64,000 nt of DNA from Balanoglossus misakiensis (Eukaryota; Hemichordata): contig CM082592.2 in assembly GCA_040954595.2 (NCBI GenBank), positions 8,556,001 to 8,620,000 on the forward strand. The letters are read 5' to 3'. Both the position numbers and the translations under genes were made by a program. The notes below the pieces were generated by a model. That model ran no database searches and was not told the origin of the DNA. It saw only the letters and a program-made list of their open reading frames with translations. This document shows positions 49,901 to 63,400 of the stretch, one piece after another (within the stretch, counting starts at the first letter, position 1; the number at the start of each line of letters is the position of its first letter).

Positions 49901-52900
49901 CAATGAAACTAACAGCTGTCATTTTCTCTACTCTACAAATACATCTCGACCTCCCACACGACGCTTGACATTTTATAAAGACGACATGAGATCTGCTGGT
50001 AGTAGTCAGAGCGGAGATCGCCCTCTATCAGCAGGGTCAACCAATGAAACGTTGCAAGCACTAGCTCGTACATCGGGATCACTTGCATTACAACAGTCTT
50101 CCATAGGTAACCCAGCAGACACTGTTCAGTCGATTTCTGTCACAGTCACACACACTGTCTTCTCACCCGCTCTGTCCTACCATGCCACTAACAATTAAAA
50201 GCCACGGCAAGCAGTTTGTAGTGTTTTAGCATTGCATGCACTCATTTTCTGCTCATCGGCATCTGGGCATTTTAGGAACATGTCATAGTCAGATGGTTCT
50301 GCTGGTTACCATGGGATTTATTCAAAGGTGTGCTAGGGTGACGTCTGTTTATAAATATGAAACAATCATGCATGTTCATTGTTCATACCAGACACATCAC
50401 AGTAAGTTTGGACGGTGATGCCAGACCCATGCCAGACTATACTACCTTTGAATGAAGTTCCAGTTTAGGTTCCCGCTTGACACTTACTCTAACTCTAACC
50501 CTAATGCTAGTTGGTGAGTGGGAAATATCCCAGATGGTAAATGTCCAGGGGGAGTGTCCTGATATCAGGAATACAAATTTACCATGTCACCTTTTCATGT
50601 AACATTGGTACTAGTACAAAACTGTACAATATTCTCCTCACATTGTTCGGGCTCTTCCACGGTGCAACTAGTACACATCATTCGGGAATGGCTGTAGTCA
50701 ATATATTGGAGAGGATCTCAGTTTGAAAAATGTGGTTTCTGAAGTAGAAACTCGGGGGACATTTCTTGTCCAAGCCTCATTGATACTGTAGATGTCATGC
50801 ATGGCAGATACAAAATGTATGTCGCATGGTGGCTTAGTTGTAGGATAATGCATTGCTGCTACAGCTGTGTTCGCCTCAGGGAGCTCTGGTACAGTGTTGG
50901 TTAATTTGCATGTATGATGATGATACAATTAACTATGATAATTAGACCCAATTATTTTACCCAAATTATTAATGGTTATTAGTATTTGACCATTTCTTTG
51001 ACATTCATGTTTGAAACTGGTGTCTGTCACTCTGTGTTCAGAATCAACATTTCCCACCTCATGTTTTGACTACATTCAACACGTCATGTTGTCACGTAGA
51101 AATAATCCAATCCTCACACAATCTTTATGTAGAAGAATGAACAAAATGTTTTTTTCATAACATGCTATCAGGCAACCCTAACATCAAGCCAGCTACTGCA
51201 GAGCAGATTGCAACGGTGATTGCCAATGCAGAGAGAGAGTACAGAGAGAAGAAACAGCAACTCCAGCAGCAGCAACAACAACAACTCCAGCAGCAGCAGC
51301 AGGCTGCGGTAGAAACTCAGATAGTGACTGATGCAAGTGATGGGACCAGCAATAATACTGAGGTAACTTTCGTAAAAATACATTGGTTGTAACTGGCTTT
51401 GAGATCATTTATAAAACTGAAGTAGACTTAAGTTTTTTCCCTCCGTTTCCCCCTCTGAAAATTGTGTACTTAATCTGAACTGTAAGTTTTAAATTAATGC
51501 TCCACATTTTTGTCTTCTAAAACATTGCAATGACTATATTTTACAGTTGGCGGGTAGTGTCCATGAGCCACCCACCAAATTACCTGCGCCTGAATCATTC
51601 AAACCTCTACAGACGCAACCTGATATCGGTAGTGGGGGAGATGAACTGTCACCTGACCTCGGGGCACGGACACCATCAGCATCGGTAGATGAAACCAACC
51701 AACAGAATGATTCAACTGAGAAAGAAGCGTCACCCAGTGGTGGGACCACACCCAAATCTCCTCCTGCCACTGTGAAGACAACACCGTCAACATTGGTGGG
51801 TCAGAACACTGGGCTGGCAGTGATGTCGGCGGTCGGGTCAAAGTATCCCGCGGGTGAGGAAAGAGTTGGGGCGTTGTACCGCAGTCCTGTCGAGTCCATC
51901 ATAGCAACCAAGAGTGTTAAAGACACCATCGTCAGCGGAGGCAAGGATCCCGCTGAAAGGTCTTCCAAGAAATTGAAAAAGACGGGTTCCCACAAGAAAA
52001 ACAAGAAATCCACCGAGATCCCCAACCTCAGCCTGTCTTTGGAGACCGTCTCCAATGCCAGCGAAGCGGGAAGCCAGGCGGGATCAGCAGCGCCCTCTAG
52101 AGAGAGCAGCATCGCGGGTAGCGCGCCCCACTCGCCCAAGTCGGATGGAAAACCAAGGTCAGGGTCATTCTTCAGTTCAATATTCTCGTGGCGAGGGAAC
52201 AGGGAAGATGGGCAGTATGCAGCTGATCTTCCACAACACGAGGCAGACAGATTTTCTGCCGGAGACGGTGAGAGTGGCGAGAGGCGGCCGGAAGTTGGGG
52301 CAGCAGTGCCGAGCAGTGACCCGGCGGCACAGAATGAAACCCGGAGCGACTCTGGAATCGATCTAAACCAAGCTCACACACCAGATCACTCGGATACTAG
52401 CTCTCGTCATGGAGACGGTGGTATGTCCACTCCCCACCACCCGAGGTCTACCCCACGACAGGGTCCGGGACCTGGGTACGTCGCGCCCGGACGTCTCTTT
52501 CACAGCAGCCAAAACACGAAACTGGGCAAAAGCGGCCTGTCGTATCACGGGAGTGGTGGATTCGATTATCAAGATACGTACTCGTTGATGCGAGAGAAGG
52601 CCCTGCTGGAGGGACAGCTGGAGACGCTGACATCCGAAGCAGGGGTGGCCATCAAGGAGAGGGCTGAGCTGCAGAGCCAGGTTGCCGCGCTGAAGGTACA
52701 GCTGAGGAACCAACACTCCACAGCCGAGAGCGCTGTCCAGGAGAGGTCTGCTTTGGCCGTCGACCTGGACACGCTGAAACAGAACAGAGCCGAGCTGCAG
52801 CAGAAGATCATCGAATTGCAGAGCAACCTGGAGAACAAGGACAGTAGCATCAGGAAACTGACGGCGGAGATCAAGTCGGCCCAGGAATCCAACGAGAAGC

Positions 52901-55900
52901 TCTTCCAGAAGCTGGAACAGCTGCGGATCAACATCACGACCAAGGAGACCTCCATCTCCATGCTGAAGGAGAAGATTGCAACCACACAGCACGAGCTGGC
53001 GGCCGCCCAGCAGGAGGCGTCTCAGTCGTCCGGCGAGATCGCCTCCCTGGAGACCGACATGCAGGCGCTGCTGAGCACCAAGGAATGGTTCCAGGACCAG
53101 CTGCGGCAGGCGCAGGAGGCCAAGGGGAAGCTGCAGCAGGACCTGGCCAAGGCCCGCACCAACGCCGTCATGCAGGGCACCATGATTGAGAACCTGAAGA
53201 CGGAGAACGCCCGAATCCGGCAGCAGCTGACGGAGACGCAGCAGAAAGCGCTGCTCGAGAAAGAAATGCTGGCCAAGCACCTTGAGGCCATCGAGAACGA
53301 CATGCGCAACCGGGAAGCGGCCTTCGAACAGATGCACCGGGAGAGACAGGCGGCCGAGGAGGCCGTCAACCTCAAGATGATGAAGGTGGAGGAGGACAAG
53401 AGCCAGCTGACGAACCTGATCACCTCGTCCGTGCAGCTGGAACAGCAGCTGGAGAAAACCAACCGGGAGCTGTATGTGAAGGAGGCAGCGCTGGCGGTGC
53501 TGGAAGAAGAAAAGAAGGAATTGGTGAAAAGACTGACGCTAGCACAGGTGAGATTTTCAGAACCCCATTGCCTAGACCACAAATACTGTACAGTGATGAC
53601 TGAAATGAATTAGTTGTTGCCCAGTTAAAATCAGTTACTGCCGCACCTGATTAACATGTCACACATCTTTCAGGAATCCATAACGTCAAGGGACCATCAG
53701 ATAGAGTCTTTGGAGACCAAGTGTGTGGACCTCGAGGTGAAACTGAAGGAAATGCGAATAGAGACGACCAGCCAAGACGAGCTGATGCAGCAGCTGAAGG
53801 AGGAGAAGATAGCCTTAGAGAGTGCACTGGCGATCGCCAACAAAGAGAAGAGGTCCTTCGACAATGCCTGCCAGAACTTACAGACGGACATGACCAAAGT
53901 GGAGAAGAGCTTCAAGCAGATGAAGCAGGAACTGCAGAGCAAGGTGACACAGCTGGAAGAGGTGGAGAGAGAGAAGCAGGAGGTCAAGGTCAAGCTGGAA
54001 GACGCCAAGAGGCAGCTGGCCGAGGAGAAGAAGACCGCTCACAGCTACAGCGTGGACGCGGAAGGGAAGAGCAAACTGGTGGAGGAGCTGAAGAACAGCC
54101 GGGGGTCGCTGGAAGGGGAGGTGTCGGCCATGGCCAAGAGGATCCAGCACCTGGAGAACAACTACCAGGCCGTGCAGCTGGAGAAGGAGAGCCTGGAAAA
54201 GGAGGTGGCGGGCACCCAGGAGAGCATTTCCGATTTGAAGTCGGACTTGCAGACGGCGCTGGAAGGGAAGGCGCACCTGGAGGGACAGATCGAAATGATG
54301 AGCGCCGAGCGGGAGACGTATTCTGTAATGATAGAAGAGAACAACTGGCTGAAGCAGACGCTGGCAGAGCAGCAGAGCTCGTCTCACAGGGAGATAGCCG
54401 AGCAGAAGGCCAGGCTGCTGCGGCTCAACTCCGACCTCAACAGCGCGCAGAAGGAGCTGAGGGAGAAACAGCGATCGTACGACTCCACCGTGGGCACCCT
54501 GACGAGGAAACTGAAGGAGGCCACGGAGAACCGGCAGCGGGCGGAGCTGGAGCTGCAGAGCGTGCACAGCCAGGTGCAGAGCGTCAAGGCCGACCAGCAG
54601 GAGATGCTGGAGGCCGAGGTGCAGTCGCTGAAGGTGGAGCTGGAGACGGCGCACATCCGCAAGCAGACCCTGGAGACGGAGCTGCACGAGCTGCAAGTGA
54701 GGATGGTGGACGACACCAACGAGTACAGCAGCCGAATCGCCCGACTGGAGAGAGACCTGCAGACGGCCAGGGAACACAACGAGCACCAGAAGCGAGCCGA
54801 GGACTTCAACAGGAAAATGGCCCTGGAATTGGAGAGGGAACGTGGAAGGCTTGCCGGTGAGACAGGATTTTGATATTTACTGATTAGTTTTCTGAAGGAG
54901 TCTGTTTCACATACACCACACACACAAAAATATACTACTGTTTATCAGAAAAGTTATAACATGCATACATATCCATTTTTACCAGGTGACTTTGAAAAAG
55001 AAATTGAATTTTCTGGTATTAGGACAGTGACGCCTGAACAGTTAATATACAAGAAATAATGGTTCAAAATTGTTGTGCATGATTAACAGGTGTCAAGCAA
55101 AGCCATGATGCTCTGAAACATCACACATCAGTCCTGGAAACGGCGCTGGCCAGAAGGGAGTCCTCCCTGACTGAAGTCGCCAGCCAGCTGGAAACCCTGA
55201 AGCAGGAAAAGGAAGATGAAGAGAGGAAAATGTACGAGAAACTGGATGAGTTGGAACGACAGATGGAACAGGAGAGATCGGCAGCGCTGGAGTACAAACG
55301 CAGGGTAGGAGATCCTTAGATGAATCGGGTTGAGGTGACTTGCAGGCTGTAGTGTAACATTTCAGGGTTTATGTGTATCCATGGAAAACCTTGGAAAGGT
55401 CTGAACACACTTGAGAGGGTTTTATTTTACCAGTGTGTGAGTGGGCAGTAAAACTTGACTTTGTTTATCTTGTTTAGATGAATGCAGAGACGGAGGAGAA
55501 GAACAAGTTACAGAGACAGGCCCAGGTTATGGCGACAGACTTGGAACAACTACAGCATGATCTGGATTCCAAATCAAAGCAACTGCAAAATACCAAGGAT
55601 GATATCACAAAAGCCAGAGAGGTGAGAAAGAAATCTGTCTGTCTGTCTGTCTGTCTATCTAAACTATCTTACTGTGTATGTCTGTTCGTTTGTCCGATGG
55701 AGCAGTTTTCTTCATTGCCATCTTGTTTGCTCTGTTACAGGGTGAGAGACAACAGAGAGCTGAGAAAGAACAGTTACAGCTTCACCTCAAAGGAAGTCGC
55801 TTACAGGTCGACAGATTGAAAAGACAACTGGAAGAGAAGGAAGCACAAGACCCAGTTTTAAATAACCAGATGCAGGTAACTGTCTTTCTGAATCCAAATT

Positions 55901-58900
55901 GTCAAATAAATATTCAAAATGTTGTTCTACCTAATTTTCCAAATAAGATGAGATCACCACTGGCCATGGTGAGCGTGGAAACAAAAAGGAAAGCACTGTA
56001 TACATCCAGCTGTGAGGGCGCTGTAATTTGTGTTTGGTTACATATGAAACTAAAAAATCTACAATTAAAACAATGACAATACTTTTTTACTGATGGTACA
56101 TCCGTTAACAGCTGATTTGCGCTTCTTGTGTGTTTCCAGACACTGACCTGGGAGAATGAACAATTCCAACATGAGGTTGAAGCTCTGCGTGAACAGCTAT
56201 CGCTGGCTGAGAAACGGCAACAGATCGAAATTGACAGCATTCGTAGCGCTTTACAGGTAAGTTCCGTTTGCCGGCAAATTTCGTCAGCCAAAAGTGTATG
56301 TTGTTGATGTGTGTCCTTATAGCAAGGAAAGTTGACCAGTCCAGATGCGAGACAGGGAGTGATATCTCAGGGGTGCCATAGACCCCCTAAGCTGGTGCAG
56401 TTGTGTATATTTGAAAGAAGGGGTGAATGATCACTGCAAGGTAAAATGGTGGAATGCTGCTGCATCAGTGTGTCAAGGTGTGAAATCAGTGCGCATAAGA
56501 GTGTGAAGTCGGGCATTTAATTGGAAAAGCCAGACATGACGTCGTGATGAATCTCAGTGTCTTAGTCATGTGGGATATCGCAATCAATCACACAGCTCAG
56601 TGTGACGTCGTCCTAGATTTCTCAGAAACCTGCATGTCTTTTTTGCATGATAATAAAAGACAATGTCCTTTAGTTTTGTATTTGAAGATGTTGTTTCTCC
56701 GAATTGTCAGAGTAGTGTCAGTAATCCTTTGTGTAGACTTGCAGATATTAAATAGAGGGAGTATGCTAGTTTATTAAACTGCTCCATGGTTGTATCACTG
56801 TAGGGTGGTTCCAGTCAATACTCTTTTATCTGAAATCTCTGAAATTCAGAGAAGTGTGAAGTGTGTTTAATGTCTGAGTGTGCTCAAGGGTCTGCGATTC
56901 CAGTTAATCTCATTATGTGAAATCTGTGAACTGTTGCAAGTGGTGTTCCTGTCAGACTATGTCTGTGTTTGGTTTGAAGTGTTTTCCCAGGAAAGATCTG
57001 ATTTGAAAATTTCCGAGAAGTGCCTTTGTTACAAAAGACGGCAAAATCTAGAGTTATAAAAATAGCAGTTTGGTGATTTCCTTTTTTAGTATGACTATGA
57101 TATTGATTTTTCTTCTGGCTGATTCTTTGTAGTCTCTGCAAATGTGTTGCGTGTCTGTTGTGGAAAACCTTCTAAAATACACTGCCATGTTTTTTCTGTC
57201 TTCCAGACTTCCAAAACAGAACTGGAATCGCTGCGCCATGAATTGTCCAGCACTCGCAAAGAGAAGTTCATGTACCAGGCCAAGATGACCGAGCTCAAAG
57301 GAATCCTGAAAGCTACCGTGCAACAGAATAAGGTTAATACCCTGTTCATTTCTTCGAAACACTGCTCGATTATAAGACTCATATAGGATATACGATCAAA
57401 TTTGTACACATTGATCCATTTGATTAAAACTGCCCTTGGTAAGAATCATTCAATTCTAACACTGGTGTTGCATTCTTGTACACAGATGTTGAAATCCCAG
57501 CTACAGACCCAGTCCAGCGTGGACCTGGTCAGCACCGGCACCCAGAGCCTGGCCACACACACCAGCAACCAAGAGGTGCAACATGACGGAGAGGAGACGT
57601 CTGCAGCCGACGCCCCCGTGCCAGAGTTGACGCAGACGGCCGAGACGGCACTGCAAGCGATAAATACCGACCAGTTGATCTCCAACAAAGATGACAGCAA
57701 GTAAGTCTGGCCTATCTTCTGTTTTACTGATGTCTTCCTACTGCAGAGTAGGCTCAGGATTAATGCTGACCCTAGAATGAAATGAGTATCCAAAAGAACA
57801 ATTAAAATTACAGCCTTAGCCATCCGTACACATACATGTACATACATACATATAAAGTGAGCAATTGAAATTTGGTGTCATAAATTTAAAAAAAACGAGA
57901 AACAATGAGCGTTTGAAAGTGAATGTGTCATACATGTAAAACAGGAGAAGCTTATCACCTGTGTTTGTCTGGGTTATAGCTTATACATGCATCTAATGAA
58001 ATATTCATTATCGCATGATCCATTACAGGAGGTATTTAAATCTCTAGGGAATAACCTGTTTTATTGAGATCAGCAATATATCTTCAGTTTTTTTTTCTGA
58101 AACTAATGTCTGATGTTCTGTTGTAATGACCTTTGCAACATGTACAAAAATATATGATGTGGAATTTCAGTATTTTGTCACATTTTACACACTGTTCTGT
58201 TGTTTATAGATAATTGAAAGTGGAATGAAAATGTTGTCTGATATTGATACTAATGGATTTTTTTCTCAGGCCACTGCTAGCATTGAAGAGTTGCCTAAGT
58301 TCGTTGAAGGAACAGATGTCATTGCTGCAGAATCAAATGGACGAACACACAAGCGTGGTACAAAACTCGTCGCAGTCGTGGAGGTCAGTCTACTATTTTT
58401 GATAAATTGCGAGTCGCATCGATTTCGTCTGTAACCATTCTTTCCGTCCACCTCCCCCAAGTTGTCTTTAAATATTTCACGCGCCAGTACTACTTCCCCA
58501 GGCCCCACCTGCACGATACATTTGCCAGAGTCTTGGTTGATTCATGAGATCTGCTGTGATTGCCGCAGTGGTTCTGATGCAAGAAGTGTTTTACGTGTAA
58601 GGTCATTCACTTGAAGAAGTAGGGCGCTCTCATTTGTTCTGAGTTTTCTGTGATTTATTGGACGTTGATGTGCCCTTTAAGAACACCATACTTGTAGGGA
58701 TACTGCCATAGTTGTTTGAACGCAGAGTTTAACTGTACTCTGCAAAGCAACGTGACTTGCCTGTGACTGACATTAAATTTCCCTTATGACGCAAGAACAT
58801 TTTTTATTACACATATAAAGATATAGTACTGGTGCAATGATATCACTAAAATTCCTCAAATCGAGTTATTTCCAGTCCCAAACCGTCTCCTCTTCACATC

Positions 58901-60415
58901 CACAGTTTGATTTCTCAAATAAATAAAAAACAACATGACTTCGGTTATGTCATTACTCCCTGTTTCAGCAAAAGATTATGTCAACATAGAAACTAATTAT
59001 TGAATGATTGATGAGGTATTTACGTGTACACCTCATCACATTTGAGTACTACCTGTGAATTGACCAAATACAATTGAAAGATACTGTATCATTCTGAGCT
59101 TTCATCTGATGTTATTTTTAGACATTTTTAATGATCATTAACATTTGGGGGATATGAAATATGACTTGTTTTGATACTGCGTCAAATTAGCAAATTAGGT
59201 CAAAGTAAGTAAATTTTTTGTTGTATGTCCACTGAAAATTCTGAAAGGTAGGCAGAAAACCTACACGTATGTGGACGCAAAACTAAGAATTTACATTCTC
59301 TGGCCGTAATGACTACAGAGACTGGTATAATTGTAAAATATTTATATAGTAATCTGAAACAAAAGATGTGGCAATAACATTATCTGTTTTGAAAAGATGA
59401 ATACGAAAAGTCCAATCCAATTTGTGAATATTGTTGAACTGAGAAATTTTTGTATCCATCTCAGGGGCCATGAAACCAGTTGAATACGTTTCCCAATTTC
59501 GGCAAAATCTGAAAAAAATAATTTGGTAAGTTGTGCTCTGTTTACGCCCGACCTGAGATGAGAAGCGTTCTGCATGGCTGGGATGGCATCAAGGCAGCAT
59601 CTGAGATATTGGTTCACATTTGTTTGCTGCATGTGCCATTGGGGGGGGGGGGGGGGCTGCTAAGAGTGAATGTCATTTGGTTAAACTTGGTAGTTGGTGG
59701 GTGGAAGTCACGAAAATGGCCATAGAGCTTGGTGTGGGTCAAAGGTTGTATACAGGTTGTGGTAGATTCCATTATCGCATGGGGGTGTTTGGGGAAGTGT
59801 ATTTGCTGCAGCTTCAGAATGTGAACATTTCAGATGTTTCCTGATGTTTCCTACATACCCCTCTGATAGTTCAGTGAACCTCGATCCTTGTCTGTGAAAG
59901 GAACTGGCTCCAATAGACGCGTGTTGTTCAAATCTCTCAAGAAATGTCTACATCTACTATTATCAATATGATGTAAAACATTTGTGGAAACGAAGAAATG
60001 TTTCATGTGTCTTTCATTTGAAATTTGGGATGTTAATTTTCCACTCTAAGAATTATAAAACATTTACCATCCAAACAAGGCACTTTTATTCTGCGTATAA
60101 TGTTTGGACTTTTTAGGCTAGTTTTAAGTCTTTAGATTATTTTCAATTGGTGTGAGTTTATTTATGAACTTTCTATCACTTGTTGGTGCATCAACAGCTG
60201 TAGATAGATACAACCACAACTTGTGACCCCATTGTTTCTTTTTCTTTTTTTGGCTAAACAGGCAAGTTGATAGTCAAGTACAAGCTCTACACCGTACATG
60301 TGCCAACAGCCCCTTCAGTTCAATGTACAGTTCACCAGCCAGCAGTGCGCCATCAAGCCCAAGTGTCAAGTCGCTGGTGTCCACACCTAACCTACCCGAT
60401 GTTCAAGATCTGTGA
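46953..60415 (+). CDS. GOLGA3: golgin-160 (golgin subfamily A member 3)
   Basis: Fourteen coding exons: 46953-48177, 49011-49115, 49981-50106, 51172-51362, 51547-53547, 53674-54856, 55090-55304, 55478-55621, 55741-55875, 56140-56256, 57207-57332, 57486-57700, 58270-58383 and 60262-60415. They total 6051 nt, 2016 aa, every phase closing at GT-AG. Residues 1 to about 890 are Ser/Pro/Gly-rich, with a polyQ stretch, and lack coiled coil. Residues about 895-1880 are continuous heptad coiled coil and align with human GOLGA3: EKALLEGQLETL (human EKMRLEGQLEAL), RQQLTETQQKALLEKEMLAK, and KEKFMYQAKMTELK near the end. The KSCLSSLKEQMSLLQNQMDEH segment matches human NSCLQQLKQEMDSLQRQMEEH. The Ser-rich tail ends PNLPDVQDL. 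Golgin-160 is a cytoplasmic-face Golgi protein in trafficking and Golgi positioning. Human is 1498 aa; the extra length is N-terminal. Exons 5 and 6 hold over half of the coding sequence. The long other-frame ORFs over them are GAG/CAG-codon shadows. Confidence 0.95.
49256..49348. mobile_element. 85 bp TTAA-flanked mini-element in GOLGA3 intron 2
   Basis: The element proper is 49260-49344. It begins CCCTTTCAC and ends GTGAAAGGG, with TTAA directly on both sides (49256-49259 and 49345-49348). The CCCTTT ends and the TTAA duplication are both piggyBac-like. It is too short to code for anything. Confidence 0.6.
51255..51302 (+). repeat. coding CAG/CAA repeat (polyglutamine) in GOLGA3 exon 4
   Basis: Sixteen codons reading QQLQQQQQQQLQQQQQ, encoded by mixed CAG and CAA with two CTC. 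Probably length-variable. Confidence 0.95.
55636..55661 (+). repeat. (TCTG)n microsatellite in GOLGA3 intron 8
   Basis: About six tetranucleotide units starting 14 bases after the exon 8 donor, ending in TATC. Confidence 0.9.
59639..59656 (+). repeat. poly-G run in GOLGA3 intron 13
   Basis: A homopolymer of about 17 G. The frames that cross it are artefacts. Confidence 0.9.
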
Positions 60416-63400
60416 AGAGTCTTCCACTTAACATGCAGATCGCCAAAAACAACCTAGTGCCAATATGAATAGGTGCACCATCCCCTGTTTTCAGTGTTAG
60501 ACAGAGACCACCACATGCCTGGTGCCAACTTCGATAGGTGCTTCACCCCCTGGTTTTCAGTGCTAGACTGCTGGAATTTGAATTGAATATTGTTGTTGGT
60601 TGGGTTGGGTCGGGTTTACAGAGAATAAAAGAAATGTTCAAGTTTATAGTTCACTTTCTCCCGTGCTGTTGTTGGTGACACCATCCTGGCATTGGCGTTA
60701 TACTCTTTATAAAAAAGATTTCTTCCCCCCCCCCCTCCTCCCACTTGGTTCATCATCCGCCACAGACATTTTAAAGTTTGTCCCAAAAGGAGAAGTGGGC
60801 AAAGAACTGGAAATCACTTTATACTGCAGACCATGTGAGTTGTATTTGTGAGAATTGCCAGGGACAAATAAAATTACCATGCAGCGAATAGTACTGGTAC
60901 ATCCATTAGGCAATCGCTGTTGCTGACATCGGTTCTGTAGCTGGGTTATTTGCGGGGGAGGGACGATGCCGATTAGAACAGCACTCGTTCACCTCCAGAG
61001 CAGCTGATAACTTAATTGAATGCGTCAGTTCTTTTCACATGAAAACGTATAACTGAAAATACGGGGAGAAGGTTCCAGGTGATAAGAGACGGTGTGTCTG
61101 CAGTCACTATACTCTGCATGGGTTGATTAAAATGTAGCTGGGCCTGCCAGTTTGACCTACCACCCCTACACTCCTATTGAGTGGAATGTTCCCGTGATTA
61201 TTATCAATCACAAAGACCATACCATTCCTGAACCCCGGGGATGAAAACAGACAGAGTGCAACAAAGTTGCTGGTCATACCAGGTTAACAGCCAGTAATTT
61301 GCGTTATTTCTGAAATAAATTCTTTGTTTTAGTGTTGGAAATTATATATGAAGCAGACAGTTATTTTTGTCACGGTGCCATTATTACCATGGAAACCAGA
61401 TTTTTGAAATGTTATTATGGTTTACTTGTATCCTACTTAATATGTCAGATCTTTGTACTAAATAATAAGATATAAATTGCTAATAGACTTTATCTCCTGA
61501 AAAATATTATATGGAAGCTATCTAGTTTTTCATTTATATCCTATGGCACACAGGTGACTATAGGTGTTCATTATATACTGGTGATATACGGAGATATAAT
61601 TTACAGATAAAAAACATTGCATGCATGAGTTCTGGGTTCACGCCCTCCAATATAGAGCAATACACATACAACTCAAGCTAGTACTGGGGATAATCAAATT
61701 CTCATTCCTCTTATGAAGTGTACATAATGGTCTTTTTCTCTGATATATATCAATTTATCTTAAAAGTTTCTACAGACTCTTTCTTTCTTTTTTATAGGCG
61801 AATTTAATCTTTCTAGCTTTGGAATACTTGAATGTCTCTGCATGAATGTTTAATTATTGTATTCAGCGTGATGAACATGATTTACAGATCGCAAACATTG
61901 TTTATGAGATGGGTGACATTTTGAGTTGAGGTTATCATCGTCAGTGGGTAAGCGTGGAAAAGGTGCAATTATCCCAGGAGGGTTTTCAACAAGCAATATT
62001 GAGGGATGTTTTGAAAATGGTTTGAAAATATGGTATTGAGGACTGTTTTGATAGCAATTGATAATCCGATACTGAGGGCTAGTTTGGTAGAAGTTGATAA
62101 TCCATTTGAGTCGTGCTTCACAATGTGAGGGTAATTGGTCAGTTGTCTTCCCATAATGCAGTGCTGGACCGTTTGATGTATTTATAGTCTCTTAGATTAT
62201 TTATTGATACCCACTGCATTGTATATAACAAAGCATCTAAAATTAATGATTTAATTTTTTTGGAAACTCATACTGTGTAAGGGGACACAATTTTCATTTC
62301 AGTCACAGCTGTTTGGATATTTTGCAAGTACTGGTTAATTTATAGTCGGACTTTATTTTTCAGCGACATCCATGCTGTTCTCGCTAAAAATAAACTCAAA
62401 TAAATAAATGTTTTCTGTGCCATATGTTATGCGGCTTTTGTTCTTTATTAAAAATAACATCTATATGTATTTATAGAATTGTTGGAAGTAGGTTGTAGTT
62501 CATGTTTTAATAGACAGTGTCTTGTATCAAACGTAATGGGAAAAGGGCAACGAGAGAGAGACTTTGTCCCTTGAAATATAAGGTGTATTACTGCCCTTAG
62601 TGTTTGTTAAGGACAACTGTGTTCATAATTAGATCAGATGTAGAAGGGGTCGTATACAGGTTGATATATTTGCTGGTTGTGTGAAAGAGCCATGGGCAAT
62701 AAAATATTGAGGTCTGTTAAATTAGTAGATTCATAATTAGATTGTTCTGATCACAGAATCACTAGACTTGTTTAAGAAGGCTTTCACAAAATACCAGTCG
62801 TGGCAGATTTGTTGCAGATTTGTTTTTGCACTTGAGTAATTGTCCCGCCCCTTGAATGCCTGTGTTTTCATACATCGGGTGGGGCATGATTTTGTCGACG
62901 CAAACAAGAGTCAATGAGGCATGTTATCCGGTCCGGAACTCACGACACCGCGTCATTATTGTACCCCAGACCACCGTGCGACATTTAACACTTTTGTCCA
63001 GAGAAACTCGTCACTGTTGTTCGCATTGTTGTGTTAAGTTGTGTTTGTTTGTGTTTACCCCATTCACAGTCCCTCTTTTTAGGGGGAATGTGCCCCACTT
63101 TTTCTCTTGGCATAGAGGGTTTTGTACGCACTTCCGTGGCTTATTGATTTATATCTGGGTCGCTTTTTGACCAACGCAATCCGCAAGTCACGACACAGGC
63201 GACTTCGGTGATTGAGTAAAAAAGAAAAAAGAAAACGCTTTTCATAAAACAGACCAAGCTTTATAAGCGGTGGTCTACTTGCTTATTTTACACCTATCCG
63301 CGCTTAACTCTATACATGTACTTTATCAGGAGAGAAAAATCTCAAAAGTAGCCTTTTTGACTAAAATACCATAAGGCTTTCGTTAGAGACCAATGCCCTT

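Noticed and set aside
50489-50509. CTAACTCTAACCCTAA, telomere-like repeats
   Set aside because: Only about two imperfect TAACCC units; too short for an interstitial telomeric array.
52363-54860. Long open frames antisense to, or in another frame of, GOLGA3 exons 5 and 6 (300 codons and more)
   Set aside because: They mirror the GAG/CAG/CTG codon bias of the coiled coil. The translations are low-complexity Leu/Gln or Gly/Ala/Glu-rich and resemble no protein.
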